Shown here piece by piece: positions 38,955 to 48,318 of a stretch of DNA of 64,000 nt. Each line of letters starts with the position of its first letter. Position 1 is the first letter of the stretch. A program made the position numbers and the translations under genes. The notes beneath the pieces were generated by a model. It had not been told where the DNA came from. It did no database searches and saw only the letters and a list, made by a program, of their open reading frames with translations. Origin of the DNA: JAIBJN01 sp035762005 (GTDB lineage Bacteria > Actinomycetota > Thermoleophilia > Gaiellales > Gaiellaceae); assembly GCA_035762005.1 (NCBI GenBank), contig DASTQA010000068.1:46056-110055 (forward strand). Reading direction: 5' to 3'.

Positions 38955-41561
38955 CTACGCCGCGGCGACAGGCGGCTGTCTCCGCGCGACGACGGCCTTG
39001 TAGAGGGCGTCCGCGGCGAGGACTGCCGGAGCCGCGAGGAGCGCGACGACGACGCCGGCCGCCGTCGGGAGCTCCTGGTCGAGGCGTGAGGCCAGCCCCG
39101 GGACGAACAGGCAGGCCGCGGCGATGCAGCCCTCCACGGCGACGGCGGCGAGCAGGAAGCGGTTCGTCGTCCAGCCGAGGCGGCCGGGCCCGACGGTGGC
39201 GCTGCGGCAGGCGAAGGCGTTCGCCGTCTGCCCGATCACGACGGCCAGGAAGGCCGCCCCCGAGGCGGCGAGGGCGACGCCCGTGTCCGCGAACGAGTCG
39301 CCCGGGCGCCAGCCGGCCGCGAGGAACACCGCGAAGAAGGCCCCCATCTCGAGGAGGGCCTCCGTCGGCCCGAGCACCCCGAACGCCCTGACCGCGACGA
39401 CCCGGTCGAGCAGGCGCCCGCGGGCCGGGGGCTCGCCGAGGGCCGTCGTCTCGGGCGGCTCGGCGCCGAGGGCGACGGCACTGAACGTGTCGGTGCCGAT
39501 GTCGAGGGCGAGGACCGCGAGCACGCTCAGGGCGAGCGGGATGTTGCCGCCGGAGAGCGCCCAGACGGCGAACGGGGTCAGCTCGGCGACGTTGTCCGTC
39601 AGGTGGTACGTGAGGAATCGGCGGATGTTCGCGAAGGTCGCCCGACCCTGCTCGATCGCCGTGACGAGCGTGGCGAAGTCGTCGTCGAGGAGGACGAGGT
39701 CCGACGCCTCGCGCGCGACGTCCGTTCCCGTGCGGCCCATGGCGATGCCGATGTCCGCCTGCTGCAGCGCGGGGCCGTCGTTGACGCCGTCGCCCGTCAT
39801 CGCCACGACGTGGCCGCGTCGGTGCAGGGCGACCGCGATGCGGTGCTTCTCCTCCGGCGAGACGCGGGCGAGCACCAGGCCGTCCCGGTCGAGCAGCTCG
39901 CCGAGCGCGTCCTCGTCGGCCGGGAGCGCCTCTCCGGTGACGACGACCTCCTCGGCTCCGAGGAGCCCGACTTCCCGCGCGATCGCCTCTGCGGTGGCCG
40001 GGTGGTCGCCGGTCACCATCGCGACCTTGATCCCCGCTCGCCGGCAGGCGGCGATCGCGCCCGCGGCCGCCGGCCGCGGCGGATCCTCGAGCGCGAGGAG
40101 CGCGAGGAGCTCGAGACCCTGCTCCGCCTCCTCCGCCGTCGCAGGCACGCCGTCCGCGCAGGAGCGGCCGGCGACCGCGATCACGCGGAGCCCTCTCTCG
40201 GCGAGGTCGTTCACCTCCGACTCCGCCCGGGCGCGGTTGCGGCAACGGGGGAGGACCGTGTCCGGCGCCCCCTTGACCGCGACCCGCTCGCCGGCGACGA
40301 CCGACATGCGCCGCCGCCGCGGGTCGAAGGGGAAGCGGCGCCGGTCGGGCACGGCGCGCCGGTCTGCGGCCGCGTCGACCCCGAGCCGCCGCGCGAGGAC
40401 GTCGAGCGCCGCCTCCATCGGGTCGCCCTCCGCCTGCCAGCGCCCGTCCCGCAGCACCGCCTGTCCCGTGGAGCAGCGAACTGCGGCGAGCGCAGCCTCC
40501 CGGACGGCCGCGAGGGCCGCCGGACTGTCCGGCTCGACCGCGGCGTCAGGCTCGTAGCCCGTGCCTCGGATGGTCACCCGCCCGTCCGGCGTCCACGCTT
40601 CGACGACCTCCATCTCGTTCCGCGTGAGCGTGCCGGTCTTGTCGGTGCAGACGAAGGTCGTGGAGCCGAGCGTCTCGACCGACTCGAGCCGGCGCACGAG
40701 TGCGTTCTTCGCCGCCATCCGCTGGGCGCCGATCGCGAGCGAGAGCGTCACCGTCGGGAGCAGGCCCTCCGGGACGAGCGCGACCGTGACGCCGATCCCG
40801 AAGATGAGGGCGTCGGAGGCGCCGAGGCCGAGCAGGAGAGCGACGAAGTAGAGGACGACGCCCACGCTCAGAGCCACCAAGCTGATCGTCCGGACGACGC
40901 GGGTGAGCTCGAGCGCGAGCGGCGTCGGCGGCCGGTGGATGCCGCGCGTGAGCTCGGCGATGGACGCCAGGCGGGTGCGAGCCCCCGTCGCGGCAACACG
41001 CGCAAGGCCCTCGCCCTCGACGACGAACGTGGCCGAGAACGCCGGGTCGCCTGCGGACGGGGCGACGGCGGCGCTCTCCCCGGTCAGCATCGATTCGTCG
41101 AGGAGGAGGTCGTGCGACTCGACGACGTGCAGGTCGGCCGCGACGCGATCCCCCGCTTCGAGCAGCACGAGGTCGTCGACGACGAGCTCCTCCGCCGGGA
41201 TCCCCCGTCGCACGCCCTCGCGAACGACCGTCGCGCGGCGCGGGACAAGATCGCCCAGCCGGCGGGCCGCGCGCTCGGCGCGATGCTCCTGGAGGAACGC
41301 GAAGACCCCGTTCACGATCACGACGACGACGATCGCCACCGCCAGCGGCACGAGCCGCGCCGCGAAGGCGAGCACCGCCGCGGCCCAGAGCAGAAGGGCG
41401 AAGAAGTGCGTCATCTGGCGCACGAGCGCCACCCAGGCCGGCCGTTCCCGCGGCGCGGGCAGCGCGTTGGGCCCGTCGCGGACGAGCCGCTCGGCCGCCT
41501 CGGCCTCGGTCAGCCCCTCGGGCGGTCCCTCGGAGAGCACGTGCGAGCCCGTAGCCGTCAT
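38955..41561 (-). CDS. P2-type cation-transporting ATPase (Na/K/H-like transport motif)
   Basis: An 868-residue ion pump with the N-terminal cation-ATPase domain, actuator loop TGES (residues 160-163), transport helix M4 motif VALVPEGLLPTVTLSLA (264-267 PEGL), phosphorylated Asp307 (CTDKTGTLTRNE), nucleotide domain (MSVVAGERVAVKGAP), hinge MTGDGVNDGPAL, and about ten helices. PEGLLPT and the M5-M6 stretch VAELTPFAVWAL are closer to Na/K-ATPase-like P2 pumps than to the Ca-type enzyme at 44529. The transported ion cannot be fixed from sequence. The ATG at 41561 starts the family homology; the frame continues open upstream without supporting sequence. Confidence 0.9.
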   Translation of the reverse strand: MTATGSHVLSEGPPEGLTEAEAAERLVRDGPNALPAPRERPAWVALVRQMTHFFALLLWAAAVLAFAARLVPLAVAIVVVVIVNGVFAFLQEHRAERAARRLGDLVPRRATVVREGVRRGIPAEELVVDDLVLLEAGDRVAADLHVVESHDLLLDESMLTGESAAVAPSAGDPAFSATFVVEGEGLARVAATGARTRLASIAELTRGIHRPPTPLALELTRVVRTISLVALSVGVVLYFVALLLGLGASDALIFGIGVTVALVPEGLLPTVTLSLAIGAQRMAAKNALVRRLESVETLGSTTFVCTDKTGTLTRNEMEVVEAWTPDGRVTIRGTGYEPDAAVEPDSPAALAAVREAALAAVRCSTGQAVLRDGRWQAEGDPMEAALDVLARRLGVDAAADRRAVPDRRRFPFDPRRRRMSVVAGERVAVKGAPDTVLPRCRNRARAESEVNDLAERGLRVIAVAGRSCADGVPATAEEAEQGLELLALLALEDPPRPAAAGAIAACRRAGIKVAMVTGDHPATAEAIAREVGLLGAEEVVVTGEALPADEDALGELLDRDGLVLARVSPEEKHRIAVALHRRGHVVAMTGDGVNDGPALQQADIGIAMGRTGTDVAREASDLVLLDDDFATLVTAIEQGRATFANIRRFLTYHLTDNVAELTPFAVWALSGGNIPLALSVLAVLALDIGTDTFSAVALGAEPPETTALGEPPARGRLLDRVVAVRAFGVLGPTEALLEMGAFFAVFLAAGWRPGDSFADTGVALAASGAAFLAVVIGQTANAFACRSATVGPGRLGWTTNRFLLAAVAVEGCIAAACLFVPGLASRLDQELPTAAGVVVALLAAPAVLAADALYKAVVARRQPPVAAA

Positions 41562-41626
41562 GAGCGGCCCAAGGGTACGACCGGGAGCGGCTTCCGGGCT
41601 CCCTGGGGGGCCGCTCGGGCGCCCGC

Positions 41627-42409
41627 CTACGAGTGGGCGGTCGGCCGCACGACGAGCACCGAGCAGGCCGCGCGGTGCGCGATTCGCTCGCTGACGCTTC
41701 CGAGCGCCCGGATGCCGCCGACGCCGCGGTTGCCGACGACGAGGAGATCCGCCTCCGCCGCCGCCGCCTCGAGCGCCTCGAGGGGGGCGCGCGGGTCGAT
41801 CTCGACGTCGGCCCGGGTCGCCCGTGCGGCGTCGACGTCCGCGCCTCCTCTGCCGCCGCTCGCGGCGACGCACCGCAACGCGGCCCCGAACCGGTCGGCG
41901 AGCTCGGCTGCGAGCGCGGCCGCCGCCGCCGACTCGGGCGAGCCGTCGACCGCGGCGACGATCCTGCTCGGGAAGGGGGGCGCCGACTCGGGCGCGCGGG
42001 CGACGAGGACCGGGCACGGGGCCGAGTGCAGGATCGTCGTGGCGACGCCGCCGACGAGGATCCCGGCGCGGCGGCTCTTCTCGTGCGTCCCGATCGCGAG
42101 CAGGTCGGCCCGCTCGCGGCCTGCGGCCGCCTGGAGCCCTTCGGCCGGGCGGCCCGCGACGACGGTCGCCTCGGCCTCCTCGAGGCCGCTCATGAGCTCG
42201 GCGGCGGCCTGCCGGGCCGCCTCCGCGTCGGCCCGTACCTGGTCGAGCACCCTGCTCGCCTGCATGCCGGCGTGGACGGCGATGCGCTCCTCGACCACGG
42301 CGACGGCGACCAGCCGGCCGCCTCGGGCGAGGAGGCGGCGGGCCTGACGGAGAGCGTCGAAACCGGCCTCGGAGCCGTCGATGCCGCAGACGATTCGCTT
42401 CGGCCACAT
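41627..42409 (-). CDS. Tandem universal stress protein
   Basis: A 260-residue protein with two UspA domains (residues ~3-138 and ~147-258). The first begins KRIVCGIDGSEAGFDALRQA and the second RIVAAVDGSPESAAAAALAAEL; the second ends LLVVGNRGVGGIRALGSVSERI, an ATP-binding-type loop. Usp proteins accumulate in dormancy, hypoxia and energy stress. CAGAAT is 6 nt before the ATG, and no Shine-Dalgarno is seen. It lies divergent from the GH15 gene and near two ion pumps. Confidence 0.9.
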   Translation of the reverse strand: MWPKRIVCGIDGSEAGFDALRQARRLLARGGRLVAVAVVEERIAVHAGMQASRVLDQVRADAEAARQAAAELMSGLEEAEATVVAGRPAEGLQAAAGRERADLLAIGTHEKSRRAGILVGGVATTILHSAPCPVLVARAPESAPPFPSRIVAAVDGSPESAAAAALAAELADRFGAALRCVAASGGRGGADVDAARATRADVEIDPRAPLEALEAAAAEADLLVVGNRGVGGIRALGSVSERIAHRAACSVLVVRPTAHS

Positions 42410-42497
42410 GGTGGCATTCTGTCAGGCGGTTTCCGGTCCGCGGAGGCGGGAGCGGCACGTATCGTCCCTGCCTCGGTGACGAGGTGAGCAACGGCTG

Positions 42498-44300
42498 ATG
42501 CCGCTCCGGCTCGAGGACTACGCCCTCATCGGCGACACGCAGACCGCCGCGCTCGTGGGGCGCGACGGCTCGGTCGACTGGCTGTGCCTGCCGCGGTTCG
42601 ACTCCCCCGCCTGCTTCGCCGCGCTCCTCGGCGACGAGCACAACGGGCGCTGGCTGCTCGCCCCGGCCGGTGGGCACAAGGCGGTTCGGCGCCGCTACCG
42701 CGACGGGACGCTCGTCCTCGAGACGGACTTCGAGACGGCCGACGGCGCGGTCCGGGTCGTCGACTTCATGCCGCCGCGAGGAGAGGAGCCGGACCTCGTG
42801 CGCATCGTCGAGGGCGTGCGCGGTCGCGTGCCCATGGTCATGGATCTCCTGATGCGCTTCGACTACGGCTCTATCGTCCCGTGGGTGCAGCGCCTCGACG
42901 GCGCCCGGGTCGCCGTCGCCGGGCCGGACGGCCTCCTGTTGCGGACGGACGTGGAGGTGTACGGCGAGGATTTGAGGACGGCAGCTCGCTTCAGCGTCGC
43001 GGAGGGCGACCGCCTCTCCTTCGTGCTGACGTGGTTTCCGTCGAGCGACCCGCCGCCCCGGCCCATCGACCCGGAGCACGCGCTCGGGGACACCGAAAGG
43101 TGGTGGCGCGCGTGGTCGTCGCGCTGCCTCGACAGCGGTCGCTGGCGCGACGCGGTCGTCCGCTCGCTCGTCGTCCTCAAGGCGATGACGTACGCGCCGA
43201 CCGGAGGGATCGTGGCGGCGCCGACGACGTCGCTCCCGGAGCACCTCGGCGGCGTGCGCAACTGGGACTACCGCTACTGCTGGCTCCGCGACGCGACGTT
43301 CACGCTCCTGTCGCTCCTGCGGGCCGGGTACACGGACGAGGCGGTCGCGTGGCGGGATTGGCTCCTGCGGGCGGTCGCGGGCGATCCCGCGAAGCTCCAG
43401 ATCATGTACGGGCCCGCGGGCGAGCGGCGGCTCCCCGAGTCGGAGCTCGACTGGCTGCGCGGGTACGAAGGCTCGGCCCCTGTGCGCATCGGGAACGCCG
43501 CCTGCCGGCAGCGCCAGCTCGACGTCTACGGCGAGACGATGGACATGCTGCACCAGGCCCGGCGCAGCGGGATCGAGACGGCCGCGCCTGCGTGGTCGCT
43601 CCAGCGCCATCTGCTCGACTTCCTCGAGGGGGCCTGGAGGCAGCCGGACGAAGGCATCTGGGAGGTGCGCGGGGGCAAGCGGGAGTTCACGCACTCGAAG
43701 GTCATGGCCTGGGTCGCGTTCGACCGCGGCGTCAAGGCGGTCGAGCGGTTCGGCCTCCCGGGCCCCGTCGACCGGTGGCGACGGCTGCGAGCCGAGGTCC
43801 ACGAGGAGGTCTGCCGGAGCGGCTATGACGGCGAGCTCGGGGCGTTCGTCCAGTACCCGGGCTCCCGGCGGCTCGACGCGAGCCTCCTCATGATCCCGCT
43901 CGTCGGCTTCCTGCCGGCGCGGGACGAGCGGGTGCGCGGAACGGTCGCGGCGATCGAGCGGGACCTCTGCGAGGACGGCTTCGTCCACCGGTACTCGCAC
44001 GACGACGTCGAGCAGGTCGACGGCCTTCCCCCCGGGGAGGGCGCGTTCCTCCTCTGCACGTTCTGGCTCGCGGACAACCTCTTCCTGCTCGGGCGCGTGG
44101 ACGACGCCCGGCAGACGTTCGAGCGGCTGCTCGCGCTCCGAAACGACGTCGGGCTCCTCTCCGAGCAGTACGACCCCGGGCGGGGGCGGCTCCTCGGCAA
44201 CTTCCCCCAGGCGTTCTCGCACGTCGGCCTCGTCAACACGGCGGCGACACTCTCGGGCCGCGCCGACCACCCGAGAGACGAGACGGGCGATTCGGGCTGA
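42498..44300 (+). CDS. Glycoside hydrolase family 15 (glucoamylase/trehalase-like)
   Basis: A 600-residue protein with the GH15 layout: an N-terminal beta-sandwich beginning LEDYALIGDTQTAALVGRDG and WLCLPRFDSPACFAALLG, then an alpha/alpha barrel. Catalytic-region motifs are GVRNWDYRYCWLRDATFTL, the LLSEQYDPGRGRLLGNFPQAFSHVGL stretch with the general-base Glu region, and STDD-like loops. Bacterial members of this length hydrolyse trehalose or short maltodextrins. There is no signal peptide, so it is cytoplasmic. Substrate (trehalose versus alpha-glucan) cannot be decided from sequence. Confidence 0.9.
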   Translation: MPLRLEDYALIGDTQTAALVGRDGSVDWLCLPRFDSPACFAALLGDEHNGRWLLAPAGGHKAVRRRYRDGTLVLETDFETADGAVRVVDFMPPRGEEPDLVRIVEGVRGRVPMVMDLLMRFDYGSIVPWVQRLDGARVAVAGPDGLLLRTDVEVYGEDLRTAARFSVAEGDRLSFVLTWFPSSDPPPRPIDPEHALGDTERWWRAWSSRCLDSGRWRDAVVRSLVVLKAMTYAPTGGIVAAPTTSLPEHLGGVRNWDYRYCWLRDATFTLLSLLRAGYTDEAVAWRDWLLRAVAGDPAKLQIMYGPAGERRLPESELDWLRGYEGSAPVRIGNAACRQRQLDVYGETMDMLHQARRSGIETAAPAWSLQRHLLDFLEGAWRQPDEGIWEVRGGKREFTHSKVMAWVAFDRGVKAVERFGLPGPVDRWRRLRAEVHEEVCRSGYDGELGAFVQYPGSRRLDASLLMIPLVGFLPARDERVRGTVAAIERDLCEDGFVHRYSHDDVEQVDGLPPGEGAFLLCTFWLADNLFLLGRVDDARQTFERLLALRNDVGLLSEQYDPGRGRLLGNFPQAFSHVGLVNTAATLSGRADHPRDETGDSG

Positions 44301-44528
44301 GGCGTGCGGCCGCGGGCGGACGACGGGGCCTGCGGCTCGAGGAGGCCCGAGCGGGGCGCCTGCCGTAGGGTGCGCCGGGCGGCGCGAGTTCCGCCTTGTG
44401 TCCCGCAGCGGAAGGATGCCGAGGCGCGTCACGGATCAGGAGACCTCCGCCCGAGCCGGGCCCTGCCCACGGCGGTCCGTGAGCGAGAGTGACGACGTGA
44501 CCGCACCGAGGGGGAGGACGAGGCTCTG

Positions 44529-47315
44529 ATGGCCGCCCCGGTCGCCCGGGATCCCTGGTGCCGTGACGCGGCCGAGGTCGCCGCCGAGCTGGGCACCGAC
44601 GTCCGCCGCGGGTTGGCGCCGGCCGAGGCGGCCGCCCGCCTGGCCCGGCAGGGCCCGAACCGGCTCGAGGAGGCCGCGGCGGTGCCGCCGTGGCGGAAGC
44701 TCCTGGGCCAGTTCGCCGACCCGCTCATCTACCTGCTGCTCGCCGCGGTCGTCGTGTCGCTCGTGGCCTGGGCCGTCGAGGGCCGCGAGGGCGTCCCGTT
44801 CGACGCCGTCGTCATCACGGCGATCCTCCTCCTCAACGCCGTGCTGGGCTACGTGCAGGAGGCGCGCGCCGAGCAGGCGGTCGCCGCGCTCCAGCGCATG
44901 GCGTCGCCGACGGCGGGCGTCGTGCGGGACGGGCGCGAGGAGCGCGTCGCCGCGGCCGAGGTCGTGCCCGGGGACGTCCTGCTCCTGGCCGAGGGCGACG
45001 CCGTGAGCGCGGACGGCCGCCTCCTCGAGGCCGCCTCCCTCACCGTGGCCGAGGCGTCGCTCACCGGGGAGAGCGAGCCCGTGCTCAAGGAGGTCGCGGC
45101 CCTCCCCGGGCCGGCGGGTCTCGGCGACCGCGTGAACATGGTCTTCGCGGGCACCGCCGTCACGCGCGGGCGGGCCCGGGCGGTCGTGACGGCCACGGGC
45201 ATGGCGACCGAGATGGGCACGATCGCCCGGCTGCTCGGCCGCACGGAGGAGCCGCGCACGCCGCTGCAGCGCGAGGTCGACCGCATCGGGCGCACGCTCG
45301 GGATCGCGGTCGTCGTGATCACGGCCGTCGTCGTGACCGCCATCCTGCTCACGGCTGAGATCGAGGAGGCGTCGGACCTCGTCGACGTGCTCCTCGTCGG
45401 CGTCTCGCTCGCGGTCGCCGCCGTCCCGGAGGGGCTGCCGGCCGTCCTCTCGGTCGTGCTCGCCCTCGGCGTGCAGCGCATGGCCCGGCGGCGCGCGATC
45501 GTGAAGAAGCTGTCGTCCGTGGAGACCCTGGGGTCCGCGTCGGTCGTCTGTTCCGACAAGACCGGGACGCTGACGAGGAACGAGATGACGATCGTGAAGG
45601 TCGTCACCGCCTCTGGCGAGGCGGACGTCACGGGCGCCGGCTACCGGCCCGAGGGCGAGCTGCGCTCCGACGGTCGCCCGCTCGACGCGGCGCTGCTCGG
45701 CGAGGTGCGCTTCGTGCTTGCGGGCGGCAGCCTCGCGAACGACGCCCGGCTGCGGGAGGAAGGCGGCGCGTGGACGATCCAGGGCGACCCCACCGACGCC
45801 GCCTTCCTCGTCGCCGAGGCGAAGGTGGGCGGCCTGACGGAAGCTCGACGGTCGCGCTTCGAGCGCGTCGGCGAGGTTCCGTTCACCCACGAGCGCAAGA
45901 TCATGAGCACCCTCGAGGCAGACGTCGAGCGGGAGGGCGGCATCGCCGTCGTCACGAAGGGCGCCCCGGACGTCCTGCTCTCGCGCTGCACGGCGGAGCG
46001 TGCGGCAGGGGAGACGCGGCCCCTCACCGACGTACGCCGGAGCGAGATCCTGGCAACCGTGGACAGCCTCGCCGACCTCGCCCTGCGGACGCTCGCCGTC
46101 GCCTACCGTCCGCTGCCCGCCGCGGAGCGTCCGCCCGAGGACGAGTCGGTCGAGCACGACCTCGTGTACCTGGGGACGGTCGGGATCATCGACCCGCCGC
46201 GCCCGGAAGCGCGGAGCGCCATCGCCGAGGCGACCGCCGCCGGCGTCCGGGTGCTCATGATCACCGGCGACCACCCGCGGACGGCCGTGCGCATCGCCGG
46301 CGACCTCGGTATCGCCGGCGCGGGGTCGGGTGCACTGAGCGGCGCCGACCTCGAGAAGCTCGACGCCGAGGAGCTGAGGGCCGCCGTGAGCACGGTGGCC
46401 GTCTACGCGCGGGTGGCGCCCGAGCACAAGCTGCGCATCGTGCACGCGCTCCAGGCGGACGAGCAGATCGTCGCCATGACCGGCGACGGCGTGAACGACG
46501 CGCCCGCGCTCAAGTCGGCGGACATCGGCGTCGCCATGGGCGGGACCGGCACCGACGTGTCCAAGGAGGCGGCGGACATGATCCTCGCCGACGACAACTT
46601 CGCGACGATCGTCGCCGCCGTGCGCGAGGGCCGCGCCATCCTCGCGAACATCCGCAAGTTTCTGCGCTTCCTGCTCTCGTCGAACATCGGCGAGGTCCTG
46701 ACGATGTTCTTCGGCGTCGTGCTCGCCGGCGTGATCGGCCTCGACGAGACCGGCGAGGCGATCGCCGTTCCGCTCCTCGCCACCCAGATCCTCTGGATCA
46801 ACCTGCTCACCGACTCGGCGCCCGCGCTCGCGATGGGCGTCGACCCGCCTCCGGACGACGTCATGCGGCACCCGCCGCGACGCCTCTCGGACCGCGTCAT
46901 CGACGGCGAGATGTGGCTCGGGATCTTCTGGGTCGGCCTCGTCATGGCGGCCGCGACCCTCGCGGCGCTCGACCTCGGCCTCTCCGGCGGCGTCCTCGGC
47001 GGCTCGGGCGAGATCGACGAGGCCCGCACGATGGCGTTCACGACGCTCGTGCTCGCGCAGCTCTTCAACTGCTTCAACGCCCGCTCCGACCGCACGAGCG
47101 CCTTCCACAACCTCTTCACGAACCCCTGGCTCTGGGGAGCGGTCGCGCTCTCGTCCGCGCTCCAGGTGGCGGTCGTGCAGCTGCCCTTCCTGAACGACGC
47201 CTTCGGCACGACCCCGCTCCCGCTCGACGGCTGGCTGACCTGCGTCGCGCTCGCGAGCATGGTGCTGTGGGCGGGCGAGGGGAGGAAGCTCGTCGAGGGC
47301 CGGCTTCGCGGCTAG
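44529..47315 (+). CDS. P2A calcium-type cation ATPase
   Basis: A 928-residue ion pump: TGES at 179-182, M4 motif AAVPEGLPAVLSVVLALG (PEGLP at 300-304, as in SERCA/PMR1-like Ca pumps), phosphorylated Asp343 (CSDKTGTLTRNE), MTGDGVNDAPALK hinge, M6 NLLTDSAPALAMG and a C-terminal cation-ATPase domain. It likely exports Ca2+ (or Mn2+). It stands alone after a 228-bp gap that shows no gene. GAGGCTCTG precedes the ATG. A second, different P2 ATPase lies at 38955-41561 on the other strand. Confidence 0.92.
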   Translation: MAAPVARDPWCRDAAEVAAELGTDVRRGLAPAEAAARLARQGPNRLEEAAAVPPWRKLLGQFADPLIYLLLAAVVVSLVAWAVEGREGVPFDAVVITAILLLNAVLGYVQEARAEQAVAALQRMASPTAGVVRDGREERVAAAEVVPGDVLLLAEGDAVSADGRLLEAASLTVAEASLTGESEPVLKEVAALPGPAGLGDRVNMVFAGTAVTRGRARAVVTATGMATEMGTIARLLGRTEEPRTPLQREVDRIGRTLGIAVVVITAVVVTAILLTAEIEEASDLVDVLLVGVSLAVAAVPEGLPAVLSVVLALGVQRMARRRAIVKKLSSVETLGSASVVCSDKTGTLTRNEMTIVKVVTASGEADVTGAGYRPEGELRSDGRPLDAALLGEVRFVLAGGSLANDARLREEGGAWTIQGDPTDAAFLVAEAKVGGLTEARRSRFERVGEVPFTHERKIMSTLEADVEREGGIAVVTKGAPDVLLSRCTAERAAGETRPLTDVRRSEILATVDSLADLALRTLAVAYRPLPAAERPPEDESVEHDLVYLGTVGIIDPPRPEARSAIAEATAAGVRVLMITGDHPRTAVRIAGDLGIAGAGSGALSGADLEKLDAEELRAAVSTVAVYARVAPEHKLRIVHALQADEQIVAMTGDGVNDAPALKSADIGVAMGGTGTDVSKEAADMILADDNFATIVAAVREGRAILANIRKFLRFLLSSNIGEVLTMFFGVVLAGVIGLDETGEAIAVPLLATQILWINLLTDSAPALAMGVDPPPDDVMRHPPRRLSDRVIDGEMWLGIFWVGLVMAAATLAALDLGLSGGVLGGSGEIDEARTMAFTTLVLAQLFNCFNARSDRTSAFHNLFTNPWLWGAVALSSALQVAVVQLPFLNDAFGTTPLPLDGWLTCVALASMVLWAGEGRKLVEGRLRG

Positions 47316-47331
47316 GCGGCCGCCGGCCGCC
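47315..47331. terminator. Hairpin between converging genes
   Basis: GGCGGCC-GCC-GGCCGCC, a perfect 7-bp stem with a 3-nt loop, beginning at the last base of the ATPase stop and ending 8 nt before the converging AHSA1 gene. There is no U tract. Confidence 0.4.
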
Positions 47332-47338
47332 GACCGCC

Positions 47339-47827
47339 TCAGGCCAGCGTGCGCAGGTAGGCGGCGAGCCGGTCGAAGCTCATGTCGGCGCCGTCCTTCA
47401 TCCCCGTCCCGAGCGCGGCGTCGCGGGCCTCCTCGGACGGGTAGAGGACGGTGAGCGTGATCGTCGTCTTGCCGTCCTCCTCGGTGAGGACGAGCGTGTT
47501 GACCGTCTCGGGCCAGTCGCCGCCCCACGACTCGGTGTTCACGAGCCGCTCGGGCGGCACGATCTCGCGGTAGACGCCGTGCATCTCCATCTCGGTGCCG
47601 TCGGAGCGGCGCCAGACGAAGTGCCACGCTCCGCCCGGGCGGAGATCGAGCTCGCAGACGGGCATCGTCCAGCCGTCCGGGCCGAGCAGCCAGTGCGGCA
47701 GGTGCTCGGGGCTCGTCCACGCCTCCCAGACGAGGCTGCGCGGCGCCTCGACGACGCGCGTGATGACCGCCTCGCGCTCCGAGGGCGTCGTGAGCGTCGT
47801 CGTGCCGACCCTATTCGCCGTGGCCAT
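47339..47827 (-). CDS. AHSA1/SRPBCC-domain protein
   Basis: A 162-residue protein of the AHSA1 (START-like) fold: ITRVVEAPRSLVWEAWTSPEHL, LRPGGAWHFVWRRSDG and the terminal GTGMKDGADMSFDRLAAYL. Such proteins bind hydrophobic ligands and are very often paired with a small ArsR repressor, as here. GGAAAGGAGAGG precedes the ATG. The gene overlaps the 3' end of the ArsR gene by 17 nt. Ligand unknown. Confidence 0.9.
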   Translation of the reverse strand: MATANRVGTTTLTTPSEREAVITRVVEAPRSLVWEAWTSPEHLPHWLLGPDGWTMPVCELDLRPGGAWHFVWRRSDGTEMEMHGVYREIVPPERLVNTESWGGDWPETVNTLVLTEEDGKTTITLTVLYPSEEARDAALGTGMKDGADMSFDRLAAYLRTLA

Positions 47828-48161
47828 GAGGCCTCTCCTTTCCTTGCAGGTGCCGTAGGTACTCGTCCAGCCTGTCGTAGCTCCCGTCCCAGAAGCGGCG
47901 GTAGTCCTCCGCCCACTCGGCCACCTCCTTGAGCGGCGTCGCCTCGAGCCGGCGCGGGCGCCACTGCGCCTTGCGGCCGCGGACGACGAGACCCGCGCGC
48001 TCGAGCACGCGGAGGTGCTTGGAGACGGCCGGCCCGCTCATGGTGAACGGGGCCGCGAGCTCCTTGACCGAGGCCTCGCCCGCGGCGAGCCGGGCAAGGA
48101 TCGCCCGCCGCGTCGGATCCGCGAGCGCCGCGAACGTGAGGCTGAGGGAGTCGGTCGTCAA
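47811..48161 (-). CDS. ArsR-family transcriptional regulator
   Basis: A 116-residue winged-helix repressor (FAALADPTRRAILARLAAGEASVKELA, MSGPAVSKHLRVLERAGLV). No metal-binding CxC is present, so it belongs to the SdpR/non-metal group that regulates adjacent SRPBCC genes. The start is a TTG at 48161, the only reasonable initiator before the HTH. An ATAACC-AAGA-GGTTAT palindrome lies 28-43 nt upstream and is a good candidate for autoregulation. Confidence 0.9.
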   Translation of the reverse strand: MTTDSLSLTFAALADPTRRAILARLAAGEASVKELAAPFTMSGPAVSKHLRVLERAGLVVRGRKAQWRPRRLEATPLKEVAEWAEDYRRFWDGSYDRLDEYLRHLQGKERPHGHGE

Positions 48162-48188
48162 CTGGATCGTCAGGAACCGTTCGGTTAG

Positions 48189-48204
48189 ATAACCAAGAGG
48201 TTAT
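48189..48204. promoter_or_regulatory. Palindrome ATAACC-AAGA-GGTTAT, candidate ArsR operator
   Basis: A perfect 6-bp inverted repeat in the most AT-rich patch of the region (GGTTAGATAACCAAGAGGTTATATAC). The TTAGAT/TATATAC sequences could be -10 elements on either strand. ArsR-family sites of this shape normally overlap the promoter of the repressor operon. Confidence 0.6.
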
Positions 48205-48318
48205 ATACGTGAGTCGGCCCGTCAAGACGGCGAGTGCGAGAGCCCCATAGAGGACGAGAATCGCCCTCTTTTCGGGCTAGCATCGCTCCCAGTCAACGCG
48301 AATCGGCAGGAGGTCGAG

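Noticed and set aside
41562..44432. Long upstream extension of the P-type ATPase frame at 38955 through the USP and GH15 genes
   Set aside because: The extension is antisense to GH15 and encodes no family sequence. The ATG at 41561 begins the recognisable cation-ATPase N-terminus.
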